From the NCBI GenBank assembly GCA_016213845.1, contig JACQZN010000080.1, forward strand, positions 37,872 through 101,871: a stretch of 64,000 nt of DNA. The letters are read 5' to 3'. Position 1 is the stretch's first letter. The number at the start of each line of letters is the position of its first letter. The position numbers were made by a program, and so were the translations under genes. The notes beneath the pieces were generated by a model. That model was not told where the DNA came from. It made no database searches and worked only from the letters and a program-made list of their open reading frames with translations. Origin of the DNA: Candidatus Wallbacteria bacterium (GTDB lineage Bacteria > Muiribacteriota > UBA6191 > JACPRK01). This document shows, one piece after another, positions 43,753 to 53,895 of the stretch.

Positions 43753-44853
43753 TCACGGGCCGGGAGGCAGGGTCACCTTCTTCGGCTCGGAGGTGACCAG
43801 GACGTAACCCTCCCCGACCCGGGGCGCAGTAGCCGGATCTCCCGGAGGCCAAAGCACACGAGTGCCGCCGGACGGGTCGGCATCCGGCCGCGATCCCAGC
43901 ACGCGCGAGGAGCCGGTCAGCCGCGCCAGGTCCTCCCAGGTCATCCACGAAGGAACGCCCCAGGCCAGCGCTACCGGGTTGGCTCCGGAGACCAGGCTCA
44001 GCGTGCGGTGCGCGTCGGGCCAGGCTGAGCCCTCGAGCCAGGTGCGTCGCGCCCGGGGCACATGGGCCGCGTAGGCGCAGTTGCCTGAAAATCCGAATGG
44101 TGCCGACACTCCGGGCAAGTACACTCGCCAAGTCGAGTCCGTCTCGCTGCGTGCCGCGATCCAGGTAGCCTCGATCTGTCCGAGCAGTCCGTCCGCGTCG
44201 AATCCGTTACCGGCGTCCACCGGAACACCGACCCAGTTGAGTCCTCGTCGGAGCGTTAGCTCGACGCGGCCGCGCGCCCCTGGGGCAAGGAGAAGATCCA
44301 GCGACTTGGCCTCCAGACGCACCGTTCGTGCGTCAGGGGTGGCGCCGTCCACCTTGTCCAGCAGAAGCTTGGTCGCCGACCAGCTGAGCTCCGGTGGCAC
44401 GGCGAAGAAGAGGCTAGCCACGACACCCGTCGCCATCGGGCCCTTCCCGCCGGCGACGACCACGGTGAGCCAGCCCGGCTCTCCGTTCATGTAGGCTCGC
44501 TTCCCGGCGCGAGCCCCCTCGGGCCCCTCCGAGAGGGTGGCAAAGCCTAGCCGGCGCGGGTCGTACACGAGCTTGAAGACCAGCGTGGAGACACCAGCGC
44601 CGGGCTCGGTTTCGAGCACCACGTCGCAGCGGCAGACCCTTCCGGGTACCAGCCCGTCCGCCAGAAGGCGCAGCCGGCCGTCGAACCGCGGGGGGGGATG
44701 CAGCTGTCCGGGCGCAGCTGCAGCGGGTGGCCCAGCGGCAGCACTGCTCGCAGCGAGCAACCATCCCAGAACGGCCAGTGGTAGAAGTGCGGCCGGCGAA
44801 TGGCCCACAAAGCCGCGGACCGGGCTCGAACTCGAGCCCGGTCCGCGTTTCAT
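43753..44853 (-). CDS. Secreted protein with a cohesin-like domain
   Basis: Predicted protein of 366 residues; ATG 44853 (a GTG one codon earlier is possible). A signal-like hydrophobic segment (LLPLAVLGWLLAASSAAAG) follows a basic N-terminus. Residues about 60-200 show cohesin-type strands: VSTLVFKLVYDPRRLGFATLS and LTVVVAGGKGPMATGVVASLFFAV, the classic cohesin pattern of L-x-Y-DP-x-x-L followed by a G-rich strand. The second half is beta-rich and unassigned. It follows the large multidomain gene by 15 nt, so it is the last gene of the cohesin/dockerin cluster. Confidence 0.75.
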   Translation of the reverse strand: MKRGPGSSSSPVRGFVGHSPAALLPLAVLGWLLAASSAAAGPPAAAAPGQLHPPPRFDGRLRLLADGLVPGRVCRCDVVLETEPGAGVSTLVFKLVYDPRRLGFATLSEGPEGARAGKRAYMNGEPGWLTVVVAGGKGPMATGVVASLFFAVPPELSWSATKLLLDKVDGATPDARTVRLEAKSLDLLLAPGARGRVELTLRRGLNWVGVPVDAGNGFDADGLLGQIEATWIAARSETDSTWRVYLPGVSAPFGFSGNCAYAAHVPRARRTWLEGSAWPDAHRTLSLVSGANPVALAWGVPSWMTWEDLARLTGSSRVLGSRPDADPSGGTRVLWPPGDPATAPRVGEGYVLVTSEPKKVTLPPGP

Positions 44854-44868
44854 CACTGGGAATCCGGA

Positions 44869-47800
44869 TTACCGGTGGCTTTCCTGGAGCCCGCGGTTCC
44901 TGCGAAGGAGCGCGAACCCGAACGGCAAGAGCAGCAGGAAGTCCACGCTGGTGACAGGGGCGTCGCCGCGCAGAGCGCACAGCCCGCCGCCGTCACTGCC
45001 AGTGGCGCCGCCTGTGCCCGTGCTGCTGGAGCTCGTGCTCACGCCGCCCATGCTGCCGCTGCTGGCATCCTCGCCTTGATCGACGACGTAGCTGATCAGG
45101 AAGTCCGCCGAGCTGACTCCCGTCGGGAGGGTCAGCGAGATGTCGTACTTCGTGATGTCCGTGTTGCTCTTGGCGTTGATGGTGTCGAACTGGGACGAGA
45201 AGTCAGCCGAGCCGGCTGCCTGCGCCCACTGGATGTAGCCCTTGAAGGCGGCCCGTCCCGCTGACGTCGACAGACGCTGGCGGATCGTCTGGTTGCGCAC
45301 GCGGTCGAAGAAGTCACCCAGCCGGATGCTGAAGGTGCCGTTCGTCGCCGTGAGCGCGCCCAGGCTGAAGAAGAGGCCGTCTTCCGTGAAGACCGGGGTC
45401 AGACCACCGATCGAGGCTCGCAAGGGGCCCTTGCCGCTGCGGGCATCGACCACCGGTAGGATGACGACGGCGCGGGAGCTGACACCGTCGGCGTTGCGGG
45501 CGACCACCAGGAAGGAGTAGTCGCCGCTGACGGCGTTGGCGTTGAGGCCCGAGGCCGGTGCCAGCCCGAAGCTGATTGTTGCGCCCGTCTTGGGTCCGCC
45601 GGCGAACGCGTCGAGTGCCGTGTTGTTGGTCGCGCGGTTGAGGCGCGGCCTGTCGGCGGCCGGTACGCCCTCGGCCTCAAGCCGGGAGTTCTCACCGTCG
45701 CGGGTCAGCTGGAACCACGAGAACTGCGTGGCGCCAGTGGCCGCGGCCGTGAGGTTGACGCTCAGAGTGGCCGCAGTGGCTGTGGTGATGACCACGGCGC
45801 CGCTGCCTGGGGCGATGGCCGTCGTGGAGCCGTTCGTCGTGATGGTGACGGCCGGCGCACTCAAGGCCGTGGTCCCGGTCCGCCGGACGCTCAGGCTGCC
45901 CTTGAGGGCGGAGGTGAGGCCCGTACCCGTATCGGTCACCCGGACGATGATCGGGAAGGTGCCGAAGCCGGGCGGAGTAAACGTGGGGTTGCCGGTCGTC
46001 GTGCTGCTGAAAGACGCATCGGTGGAGCCGCTGGCGGCCGTATCGAAATCCGCCACCGAGAACCACTCGAAGGTCAAGTTCGTGTTGGCGACGCCCGCGC
46101 CGTTCTTGCTGCCGCGAGCGTCGAGTTGCACCGTGGGGAGTGAGCCCGAGGCCGCCTCCAGGCTCAGAGAGGGATTGCCGCGAAGGTTGACGGTCGAGGT
46201 GCTGCTTCCCGAGGACATGGTGAACGAGGCCTGCGGGAACTTCTGAGTTGCCGTGCGCTGGACGACCGTGACCGTCACGCGAGCGACGGCGCGGAGAGCG
46301 GCGCTGTTGTTCTTGGTGACCGTCAGCTTGAAGACGTAGCTGCCCGAGACGTTGGTCCCCGAGATGGTCGCCGTGGCGTCCTTCTGGGTCCCGTTCTGAA
46401 TCTGGACCGTGCGGCCTGTGTTGGTGGACTCCTGCGCCCACTGGAACGTCAGGTTGGCGCCTGTCTTGTCGTCGGGGTCGGAGCTGTCTCGGCCGATCAG
46501 GGGCACCAAGAGCGGTCCGCCGGTGGTCACGATGGTCGTGTCGAGGCCGGCGTTTGCGACCGGGACCGAAGTCTTTGTGAGCCAGATGTTGACGTTGTCG
46601 GTGTCGCTGGTGTTGCCGTCAGACACGGACAGCTGCACGTCGAACCGGGCCGGGCTGATAGAGCCGGGAACGACCAGGGTCGGCGTGGCCGTGTTGGCGT
46701 TCGACAGGGTGGCGCCCGCATTGGTGCCGCCCGCGGTGAGCGACCAGGTGAAGGCGAGGCTGTCGAGGTTGGCATCGCTCGAGAACGTGCCATTCAGCTC
46801 GATGTTGCGGCTGCCGGTGTCTGGCCTGCGAACCGTGACGTCCGTGCCGGCGACGGCCTCCGGGCTGGCGTTTCGGACGCTGAACGTGACCGCGGCACTC
46901 GAAGTAGAGCCGGTCGAGTTGGCGGACAAGGTGAACGTGTAGCTCCCGGCGGTTCGAGCATTGAACTTGGCGGTCTTGCTCGAGCTGCTGGAGGTGAAGA
47001 AGCCCGGTGAGGCCTCGTTCGGGCCCGAGGTCTTGGCCCACGTGAAGGTGGTGCCTTCGCTGCCGCTGCCGTCCAGGGTGACCACGCCCGGGTCGAGCGT
47101 AGCGTTGGCCGACGGGGCGGAGATGCGGGCCCGGGCGATGACCGGCAGGTTGGGGATGTTGACGACGACCTGTGTCTGGCTGTTGCTGGAGACAGTGGCC
47201 TCGTTATTGTTGATGGAGTCGCGGACGTGGGGAACGATGCGGTATGTGCCGTTGGCACCCGCGGATGCGGTGATCGACTTGGTGAACGTCAGAGTTGTTC
47301 CTGAGCCGGAGAGCGTGATGCCGTTGGCGGCGAGCCCGCCCGAGCCGGAGACGGCCTGGAAGTCGACCGTGGCGCCGGACTTGACCGAGCCGCCGGTGCA
47401 GAGGTTGGAGATGGTGACAGTACCGGTCAGGGTGCCAGCGCCCACGAAATTGGTGGAGCTGAGGGTGATCGTCGCGGTGGGTGTTGTGCTGCATGGCGGC
47501 GCCGCGATATTCACGGTCAGGACGTTGGGCGAGACCGTGACGGCGGTGCTGGAGCTCAGCGTGAGGCTCGTCTGCTGGGCGTTGGCCGCGGTGAAGCGCA
47601 GGTCGTAGCTGCCGCTGTTCTGGAACTTGAGGGCGGCGGTGCTGAAGCGCCAGATGCGGGCGCTTCCGGCCTGGGTGAGGTTTCCTCCAGCCAGCGTGTT
47701 GGTGGTACCGGTTTTAGGGGAGAAGACGATGGTCGGGGCGGGGGTCGTCGCGACATCGGTGCTGAAGGTGACCGTGATGGTCGCCACCGCGTCCGTCGTC

Positions 47801-48348
47801 GTGATGGTTGCGCCCGGCGAGAGGCTGATGGCGGTGACAGTCGGAGCGGTCGGCGCCTCCTGGACGGTCACGGTGCCAGCGGTGCCGCTGATTGTCAGAT
47901 CTACCGCGCCCGAGGTCGCCCCAGTCACGTTCAGGAAACCGAGGTTACCCGTTCCGGCCGTAATTCCGCGGATAGTCAGGACCACGAGTTCAGCATTTGC
48001 TGCCAGGTCCTGTTCCGTGCCATCCGGATCGGAAATCTGGAAAACTCGACCGGTCGCCGTCTGGTTTTGCTGAAGCCTGTAGCCTGCCGTCAGGCCGGCA
48101 CCCTTGGCAGCGGAGTCGATGGAAATGTTGGTGCCGGTGGTTACCTTGAAGCCCACCGAATGGAAGTTGGCCGGGCTGGAGGCGAGCCGAATGGCTACGG
48201 TCGCTGTCCCGCCGACGTTTACGGTCACACTGGACTGAAAAGTCAGCGTTCCATCCGCCAGGACGCTTCCTGGTGCAATCACGGTCGCAATCGCGAGCAA
48301 AAGGCCCGCAACCGTCTCGATTCGAACAATACCGGTTCTGAGTACCAT
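44869..48348 (-). CDS. Very large secreted multidomain protein with cohesin-like, Ig-like and PKD-like domains and a C-terminal sorting-like tail
   Basis: Predicted protein of 1159 residues. AAGGAAGGAA precedes ATG 48348 and a signal peptide follows. Residues about 31-165 are cohesin-like (SVTVNVGGTATVAIRLASS, VGFKVTTGTNISIDSA). Then come Ig-like/Big_5-like modules (TTTDAVATITVTFSTDVATTP) and PKD-like modules (PVANAGLDTTIVTTGG, DSSDPDDKTGANLTFQWA). The end has a Ser/Gly-rich stretch with GGGLCAL, then a hydrophobic segment (SVDFLLLLPFGFALL) and RRNRG: a three-part tail like the MYXO-CTERM/Synerg-CTERM class of cell-surface sorting signals. It is 51 bp behind the dockerin-type gene. Low-complexity Thr/Ser/Ala composition suggests a surface-exposed fibre. 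Confidence 0.85.
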   Translation of the reverse strand: MVLRTGIVRIETVAGLLLAIATVIAPGSVLADGTLTFQSSVTVNVGGTATVAIRLASSPANFHSVGFKVTTGTNISIDSAAKGAGLTAGYRLQQNQTATGRVFQISDPDGTEQDLAANAELVVLTIRGITAGTGNLGFLNVTGATSGAVDLTISGTAGTVTVQEAPTAPTVTAISLSPGATITTTDAVATITVTFSTDVATTPAPTIVFSPKTGTTNTLAGGNLTQAGSARIWRFSTAALKFQNSGSYDLRFTAANAQQTSLTLSSSTAVTVSPNVLTVNIAAPPCSTTPTATITLSSTNFVGAGTLTGTVTISNLCTGGSVKSGATVDFQAVSGSGGLAANGITLSGSGTTLTFTKSITASAGANGTYRIVPHVRDSINNNEATVSSNSQTQVVVNIPNLPVIARARISAPSANATLDPGVVTLDGSGSEGTTFTWAKTSGPNEASPGFFTSSSSSKTAKFNARTAGSYTFTLSANSTGSTSSAAVTFSVRNASPEAVAGTDVTVRRPDTGSRNIELNGTFSSDANLDSLAFTWSLTAGGTNAGATLSNANTATPTLVVPGSISPARFDVQLSVSDGNTSDTDNVNIWLTKTSVPVANAGLDTTIVTTGGPLLVPLIGRDSSDPDDKTGANLTFQWAQESTNTGRTVQIQNGTQKDATATISGTNVSGSYVFKLTVTKNNSAALRAVARVTVTVVQRTATQKFPQASFTMSSGSSTSTVNLRGNPSLSLEAASGSLPTVQLDARGSKNGAGVANTNLTFEWFSVADFDTAASGSTDASFSSTTTGNPTFTPPGFGTFPIIVRVTDTGTGLTSALKGSLSVRRTGTTALSAPAVTITTNGSTTAIAPGSGAVVITTATAATLSVNLTAAATGATQFSWFQLTRDGENSRLEAEGVPAADRPRLNRATNNTALDAFAGGPKTGATISFGLAPASGLNANAVSGDYSFLVVARNADGVSSRAVVILPVVDARSGKGPLRASIGGLTPVFTEDGLFFSLGALTATNGTFSIRLGDFFDRVRNQTIRQRLSTSAGRAAFKGYIQWAQAAGSADFSSQFDTINAKSNTDITKYDISLTLPTGVSSADFLISYVVDQGEDASSGSMGGVSTSSSSTGTGGATGSDGGGLCALRGDAPVTSVDFLLLLPFGFALLRRNRGLQESHR

Positions 48349-48399
48349 CGCTGTTTCCTTCCTTTCGGCAGCGCTAGTGAATTCTAGACAAATACTTAG

Positions 48400-49854
48400 T
48401 CAGTTCTTCCCCGCAGGCGTCGGACAGGTCAGGAAGTTGCCCCTGGAGTCGTTGACCTCCAGAATTCTGTTGATCAGGAACTGCAGGTCACTGCTGGCAG
48501 AGAAGCTCCCATTGTTGTTGACGTCGAAACAGGTCTGGTCGCCAGTGTTCGGACAGGTCAGGAAGTTGCCTCGAGAGTCGTTGACCTCCAGGATTCGATT
48601 GATCAAGAACTGCAGGTCGCTGCTTGCGGAGAAGCTTCCATTATTGTTGACGTCGAAGCAGGCCTGGCCGGTGCGGCCGCCAGCGGAGGCGCCGACCGTG
48701 ATCGAGCCGCTCTCGATGGTCTCGCCATCGATGTTCACCGCGGAGGTGTCGCTCATGTCGAGTGCGGAACCGGCCAGGTTGATGACCGTTCCGTTGGTGA
48801 GCCCGGCGGTGGTCTGGAAAGTGAACTGGACCGATTCGCCGGCGCCGATGGCCGAATCCGAGACGCCGAAGACCGTGATGTTGACCTGGCCCTTGGTGCT
48901 CTCATTGGAGGCGGCCGAGTAGCCGGCGGCCACCGCAGCGCTGCCGGCCGCGGCCTTCACGAAGCTGCCCTGGGCCGGGCTGTAGTTCACCTTGAAGGAG
49001 AACGCGCCGATCGAGCGGCCGGCGGTCGTCAACAGGATCGGGACCGTGACCTGGCCGGAGCCCGTCACCTTGGCGATGGCCAAGACCGGGGCGTTGGCCG
49101 TCGTGGAGCCGACGCGGAACGTGTTGTTCGTGGCGGCGGTGTTCTCGTTGTTGGCGGCATCCTTGGCTCCGCTCACTCCGATGCTGTAGAGACCGGTGTT
49201 GGTCCCGACGACGGTATAGACGCCCGTGTACTGGCGCGCGCCCACCCGCGTGACGGTGCTCGCCTGGGTCTTGGCGCCCGTCGGGTCGGTGACTTCGAGC
49301 TTGACGGTGGAAGTCGAGGCGATGTCCTCGTTGAAGTTGGCGGTGATGGTCAGGTTCCCCGCGGCGACGTTGTTCGCATCGCTCGCCGACAGCGCGAGGG
49401 TGACGCTGGGGGGAGTGTTGTCCGACGTGACGGCCGTGTCGATGGTGATGTCCTTGCGGACCAACGAGCTGGAGATGTCTCCCGAGGTCACCACGTAGCT
49501 GGCCGGGCTGGCGGAAATCTGGGCCGTGCCGTTGAAAGCCGAGATCGCGAGGGTATCTCCCTCGGCGGCGGCGCGGTTGCCCGAGAAGTCACTGAGAGCC
49601 ACGAAGAAGAACCCGGTGGCTGCGCCGGTCGTCGACGGCGTCGTGGTCGTCTCGGTGCGGTTGGTCGCTGTGTTGCGGATCTGGATACGGATGCCATTTT
49701 GGCCCGTTCCTCCGGCGTTCTTGACGACGCCCGCGATGCCCAGGAACCCCGTCTGGGCATGAAGGGCGGGTGCCGAGCTCAATGCTGCTACGAGCAGCAG
49801 GAGCGTCCGGGCGACTCCCATGAAGGGCCTCTGGTTCTGGCGATTCCGATTCAA
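48400..49854 (-). CDS. Secreted protein with cohesin-like domain and two dockerin-like repeats
   Basis: Predicted protein of 484 residues. TTG 49854 is preferred: GGAGGGAGG precedes it and a good signal peptide follows (MGVARTLLLLVAALSSAPALHA). The earlier ATG at 49935 lies inside a promoter -10. N-terminal beta modules (residues about 35-240) include TPPSVTLALSASDANNVAAGN. About 252-390 are cohesin-like (GQVTVPILLTTAGRSIGAFSFKVNYSPAQG). The end has two identical 37-residue repeats starting CFDVNNNGSFSASSD and ending in NFLTCP: EF-hand-type calcium loops like dockerins, with one extra residue in the loop. This could be self-assembling, or a partner of the two neighbouring cohesin-like proteins. 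Confidence 0.85.
   Translation of the reverse strand: MNRNRQNQRPFMGVARTLLLLVAALSSAPALHAQTGFLGIAGVVKNAGGTGQNGIRIQIRNTATNRTETTTTPSTTGAATGFFFVALSDFSGNRAAAEGDTLAISAFNGTAQISASPASYVVTSGDISSSLVRKDITIDTAVTSDNTPPSVTLALSASDANNVAAGNLTITANFNEDIASTSTVKLEVTDPTGAKTQASTVTRVGARQYTGVYTVVGTNTGLYSIGVSGAKDAANNENTAATNNTFRVGSTTANAPVLAIAKVTGSGQVTVPILLTTAGRSIGAFSFKVNYSPAQGSFVKAAAGSAAVAAGYSAASNESTKGQVNITVFGVSDSAIGAGESVQFTFQTTAGLTNGTVINLAGSALDMSDTSAVNIDGETIESGSITVGASAGGRTGQACFDVNNNGSFSASSDLQFLINRILEVNDSRGNFLTCPNTGDQTCFDVNNNGSFSASSDLQFLINRILEVNDSRGNFLTCPTPAGKN
48421..48660 (-). repeat. Tandem dockerin-like coding repeat (2 x 111 bp)
   Basis: Copy 1 at 48550-48660 and copy 2 at 48421-48531 encode the same 37 amino acids, separated by an 18-bp linker. 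The DNA copies differ at several mostly synonymous sites, so the duplication is not brand new and the protein sequence is conserved. Confidence 0.9.
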
Positions 49855-49930
49855 GGTGGGACCTCCCTCCAGGCCGTGATTGGTTCTCGTTCTCTGGATT
49901 TCGGACTTCTCGACTGGGCTGACGTTTCTA

Positions 49931-49959
49931 TTCATACAAAGGCCCTTTTTGAAAGTCAA
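49931..49959 (-). promoter_or_regulatory. Sigma-70-like promoter of the cohesin/dockerin cluster
   Basis: On the minus strand TTGACT (49954-49959), a 17-bp spacer, then TATGAA (49931-49936). The -10 covers the ATG at 49935, which supports TTG 49854 as the start and gives a leader of about 70 nt. Confidence 0.6.
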
Positions 49960-50258
49960 TCTCGCGTACGTGCACGATCCGGAACGGCGAGAGCCGGCTA
50001 CCGCACCCCTTTCTGTACAGCTTCCATGCTCATCTGCAAACAGCCTTGCGCCATGTTTCCCCTTGTCCAGCAGGCCTTTTGGCCCGGGCGTGCGCTCTCC
50101 GGTCGCGTTGTTCCTCGTGCTCTGGGTCCAGGCTAGCAAATCCGGGGCCCGTTCGGCAAACGCTGTCAGAACCTCGCCGCTTCTCCAGGACCTGGGCTCT
50201 CACGCCAGGGTCACCATACACCCGGTTGCCGGCGGCGCAAACAACTTTTTTCCGGAAG
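49960..50258. other. Gene-free region between GAPDH and the dockerin-type gene
   Basis: About 300 bp with no credible gene. It holds the area upstream of the dockerin-cluster promoter and the far side of the GAPDH terminator. I see no further repeats or RNA-gene signatures. Confidence 0.4.
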
Positions 50259-50303
50259 AAAAAAAGTCCCCGGTCGCTCCCACCAAAGGGCGCGGCCGGG
50301 GAC
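50259..50303 (-). terminator. Rho-independent terminator of GAPDH
   Basis: On the minus strand GTCCCCGG pairs with CCGGGGAC (stem 50266-50273 with 50296-50303, 22-nt loop with inner pairing) followed by seven Ts (50259-50265). A textbook terminator about 30 nt after the GAPDH stop. Confidence 0.9.
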
Positions 50304-50334
50304 CGTCGATCTCGAGCGCCAGGGCGCCCGGGGA

Positions 50335-51354
<1,020 letters not shown>

Positions 51355-51476
51355 TCACGTTTGCGGACACGCCTTCTTTGACCGTCCGCTTCCGGGCGGT
51401 CCACTTTCCGGCACATCCGCCAGACCTTTTGACTCCTCTGGTGCCTTGAAACTACCGGCCTGCCCCCTGGTGGGGG

Positions 51477-51497
51477 CTCGGGGGCAATGCCCCCGAG
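51477..51497 (-). terminator. GC hairpin after rpsA
   Basis: Perfect 9-bp stem CTCGGGGGC / GCCCCCGAG with an AAT (ATT) loop, starting 14 nt after the S1 stop. No T run, so it may be an attenuator or 3' protective hairpin rather than a strong terminator. Confidence 0.4.
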
Positions 51498-51510
51498 AGA
51501 ATTCAGTACC

Positions 51511-53841
51511 TCAATCCTTCTTGTCCGCAGCCGCCTGCAGCTTGGCCCTGGTCTCCTCGTCGATCACGTCGCCGATGCTGCTCTCGCTCTGGCTCTCCAC
51601 CTTGCGCGAGTACTCCTGGTAGCTGGCGCGCTCGGCGTCGGTCTTCACCTGCTTGATCGAGAGCCGGATGCGCCGCTCCTTCTTGTCGATCTCCAGGACC
51701 TTCACGGGGATCTTGTCCCCCAGCGTCACCAGCTCCTCCGGGCGGCCGTTGCGGTCGTCGGTGATCTGGCTCGAGTGCACCAGGCCCTCGATGGCACCCG
51801 GGAGCTTCACGAAGGCGCCGAAGTCGGTGGTCGACATGACCTCGCCCTCCGTAACGGAACCCACGGGATACGTCTTCTCGAAGGTGGTGAAGGGGTCCTC
51901 GTTCACCTGCTTGAGGCCCAGGCTGATCTTGCGGTCGTCGCGGTTGATCTCGAGGATCTTGACCTCGACGTCCTGGCCTTCCTGCACGTAGTCCGATGGG
52001 TGGTTCACACGCTCGGTCCACGAAAAATCGCTGATGTGGACCAGGCCCTCGACGCCCTTCTCCAGCTGGATGAAGGCGCCGAACGCCGTCAGCTTGGTCA
52101 CCTTGCCCGTGACCGACTGGCCAGCCTTGTAGCGCTGAGGCACGGTCGCCCAAGGCTCCTCGGTCAGCTGCTTGAGGCCCAGGCTGATCTTCCGATCACC
52201 CTTGTTGATGTCGAGCACCTTGACCCGCACATCCTGGCCGATCTCCAGGAAATCGCCCGGCTTCTCGACCCGCTCCGTCCAGGAGAAATCGCTGATGTGG
52301 ATCAGCCCTTCGATGCCGTCCTTGAGCTCGACGAAGGCGCCGAAGTCGGTCAACTTCTTGACCTTGCCCTCCAGGATGGAACCGACCGGGTGCGAATCCT
52401 CGATCGCCTCCCAGGGGTCCGGGTTGACCTGCTTGAGGCCCAGGCTGATCTTCTTGTTCTCGGGGTCCATGTCGAGGATCTTGACGTCGATCGAATCGCC
52501 CGACTTCACGACCTCGCTCGGGTGCTTCACCCGGCCGACCCACGACAGATCGCTGATGTGGATGAGCCCTTCGACGCCCTCCACCAGCTCGACGAAGGCG
52601 CCGAAGTCGGTCAGGTTCTTGACGACGCCCTTGGCCGTCTGGCCGACGTGGAACTGCTCGCGCACCAGAGTCCAGGGATCCGGATGGACCTGCTTCATGC
52701 CGAGCGCGACCTTGCGCTCGTCCTTGTCGATGTTGAGGATCTTGACCTGCACGACCTGGTCGATCTCGAGCATCTCCTTGGGGTGGCGAACCCGCTCGGT
52801 CCAGCTCATGTCGCTGATGTGCACGAGACCCTCGATGCCTTCCTTGATCTCCACGAAGGCGCCGAAGTGCGTGATGTTCTTCACGCAGCCGCTGACCGTG
52901 TCGCCGACGTGGAACTCCTCGTCGATCGTCTCCCACGGGTCCAGCCGGAGCTGCTTGAGGCCGAGCGAGATCTTCTCGGTGGCGCGGTCCACGTTGAGGA
53001 TCTTGACCTCGATCGCCTGCCCGACCTGCAACACCTTCGAGATGTCCCGGACGTGCGCCCACGACATGTCGGCCTTGTGCAGCAGGCCGTCGATCTTGCC
53101 GCCCTCGAGGCTGACGAAGGCACCGTAATCCGTGATGTTCTTGACGACGCCTTCGCAGACCTGGCCGGGCTCGAGGCGGTTCAGCACGTCTTGCACCTGC
53201 GCCTTGCGCTCCTTCTCGAGGATCGCCTTGCGCGACAGCACCATGTTGCGGCGGCGCCGGTTGAACTCGATGATCTTGAAGTCGAATTCCTGGTTGATGT
53301 ACTTCTCCAGGTCGTACTCCTGCTGCAGGCTCATCAGTGAGCCAGGCACGAAGGCCTTCAGGCCGTTGAAGTCGGCCGAAAGCCCGCCCTTGACCTTGGC
53401 GACGATGCGGCACTTGATGGTGCCGTCGTTCTGGAACGCCTCGTCGGCGCGGTCCCAGGCCTTGATCAGCTTGGCCTTGTTCTTCGAGAGCAGGATGGTG
53501 CCCTCGTTCTCGTCGGTCTTGACGACAAGCACTTCGCACTCGTCGCCGACCTTCGGGGGCTCCTCGTCCTGGTACTCGCCCAGCGGAATGACGCCCTCGG
53601 TCTTGTGGCTGATGTCGACGTAGACCTCGTTGCCGGTGATCTTGATGATCCGGCCCTTGAGGAGCGAGCCGCTGTTGAGCGCCTGCACGTCCTCGAGGTT
53701 GTCGATGTAGTCGGACATCGAGGCGCTGGTCTCGCCGTCCTCCGGCTCATGATCGCCGAAAAAAACGTCGTGGTAGTCCTCCTGGGAAAGGAAGCCCGTC
53801 TTCTTGCGGGCTTCGGGGGTGCCTTCGAACTTCTCTGCCAT
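51511..53841 (-). CDS. rpsA: Ribosomal protein S1 with eight S1 domains
   Basis: Predicted protein of 776 residues. S1 binds mRNA leaders and helps 30S initiation. Eight S1 (OB-fold) repeats can be counted at roughly residues 55-125, 135-205, 220-290, 305-375, 390-460, 475-545, 560-632 and 647-720. Repeats 3-8 share (D/A)FGAF(V/I)-x-L-x(4)-EGL(V/I)HISD or close variants; the first two are divergent, as in other bacteria, where they bind the ribosome. E. coli S1 has six. A short acidic N-terminus and a charged C-terminal tail complete it. It follows cmk, a widespread arrangement. Confidence 0.94.
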   Translation of the reverse strand: MAEKFEGTPEARKKTGFLSQEDYHDVFFGDHEPEDGETSASMSDYIDNLEDVQALNSGSLLKGRIIKITGNEVYVDISHKTEGVIPLGEYQDEEPPKVGDECEVLVVKTDENEGTILLSKNKAKLIKAWDRADEAFQNDGTIKCRIVAKVKGGLSADFNGLKAFVPGSLMSLQQEYDLEKYINQEFDFKIIEFNRRRRNMVLSRKAILEKERKAQVQDVLNRLEPGQVCEGVVKNITDYGAFVSLEGGKIDGLLHKADMSWAHVRDISKVLQVGQAIEVKILNVDRATEKISLGLKQLRLDPWETIDEEFHVGDTVSGCVKNITHFGAFVEIKEGIEGLVHISDMSWTERVRHPKEMLEIDQVVQVKILNIDKDERKVALGMKQVHPDPWTLVREQFHVGQTAKGVVKNLTDFGAFVELVEGVEGLIHISDLSWVGRVKHPSEVVKSGDSIDVKILDMDPENKKISLGLKQVNPDPWEAIEDSHPVGSILEGKVKKLTDFGAFVELKDGIEGLIHISDFSWTERVEKPGDFLEIGQDVRVKVLDINKGDRKISLGLKQLTEEPWATVPQRYKAGQSVTGKVTKLTAFGAFIQLEKGVEGLVHISDFSWTERVNHPSDYVQEGQDVEVKILEINRDDRKISLGLKQVNEDPFTTFEKTYPVGSVTEGEVMSTTDFGAFVKLPGAIEGLVHSSQITDDRNGRPEELVTLGDKIPVKVLEIDKKERRIRLSIKQVKTDAERASYQEYSRKVESQSESSIGDVIDEETRAKLQAAADKKD

Positions 53842-53895
53842 CTGGAATTGTCTCCTGTAATTGCCGGAAAACTCTGTGGGGCCGGCCTGCCCTGC

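Noticed and set aside
49935..49935. ATG start for the dockerin-type gene
   Set aside because: It lies within the -10 of a TTGACT-N17-TATGAA promoter and has only a weak ribosome site. TTG 49854 has GGAGGGAGG and leads directly into a signal peptide.
51487..53340. 617-codon open frame antisense to rpsA
   Set aside because: The opposite strand encodes a clear eight-domain S1 protein. The antisense product is a repetitive Leu/Asp/His-rich shadow created by the high GC content.
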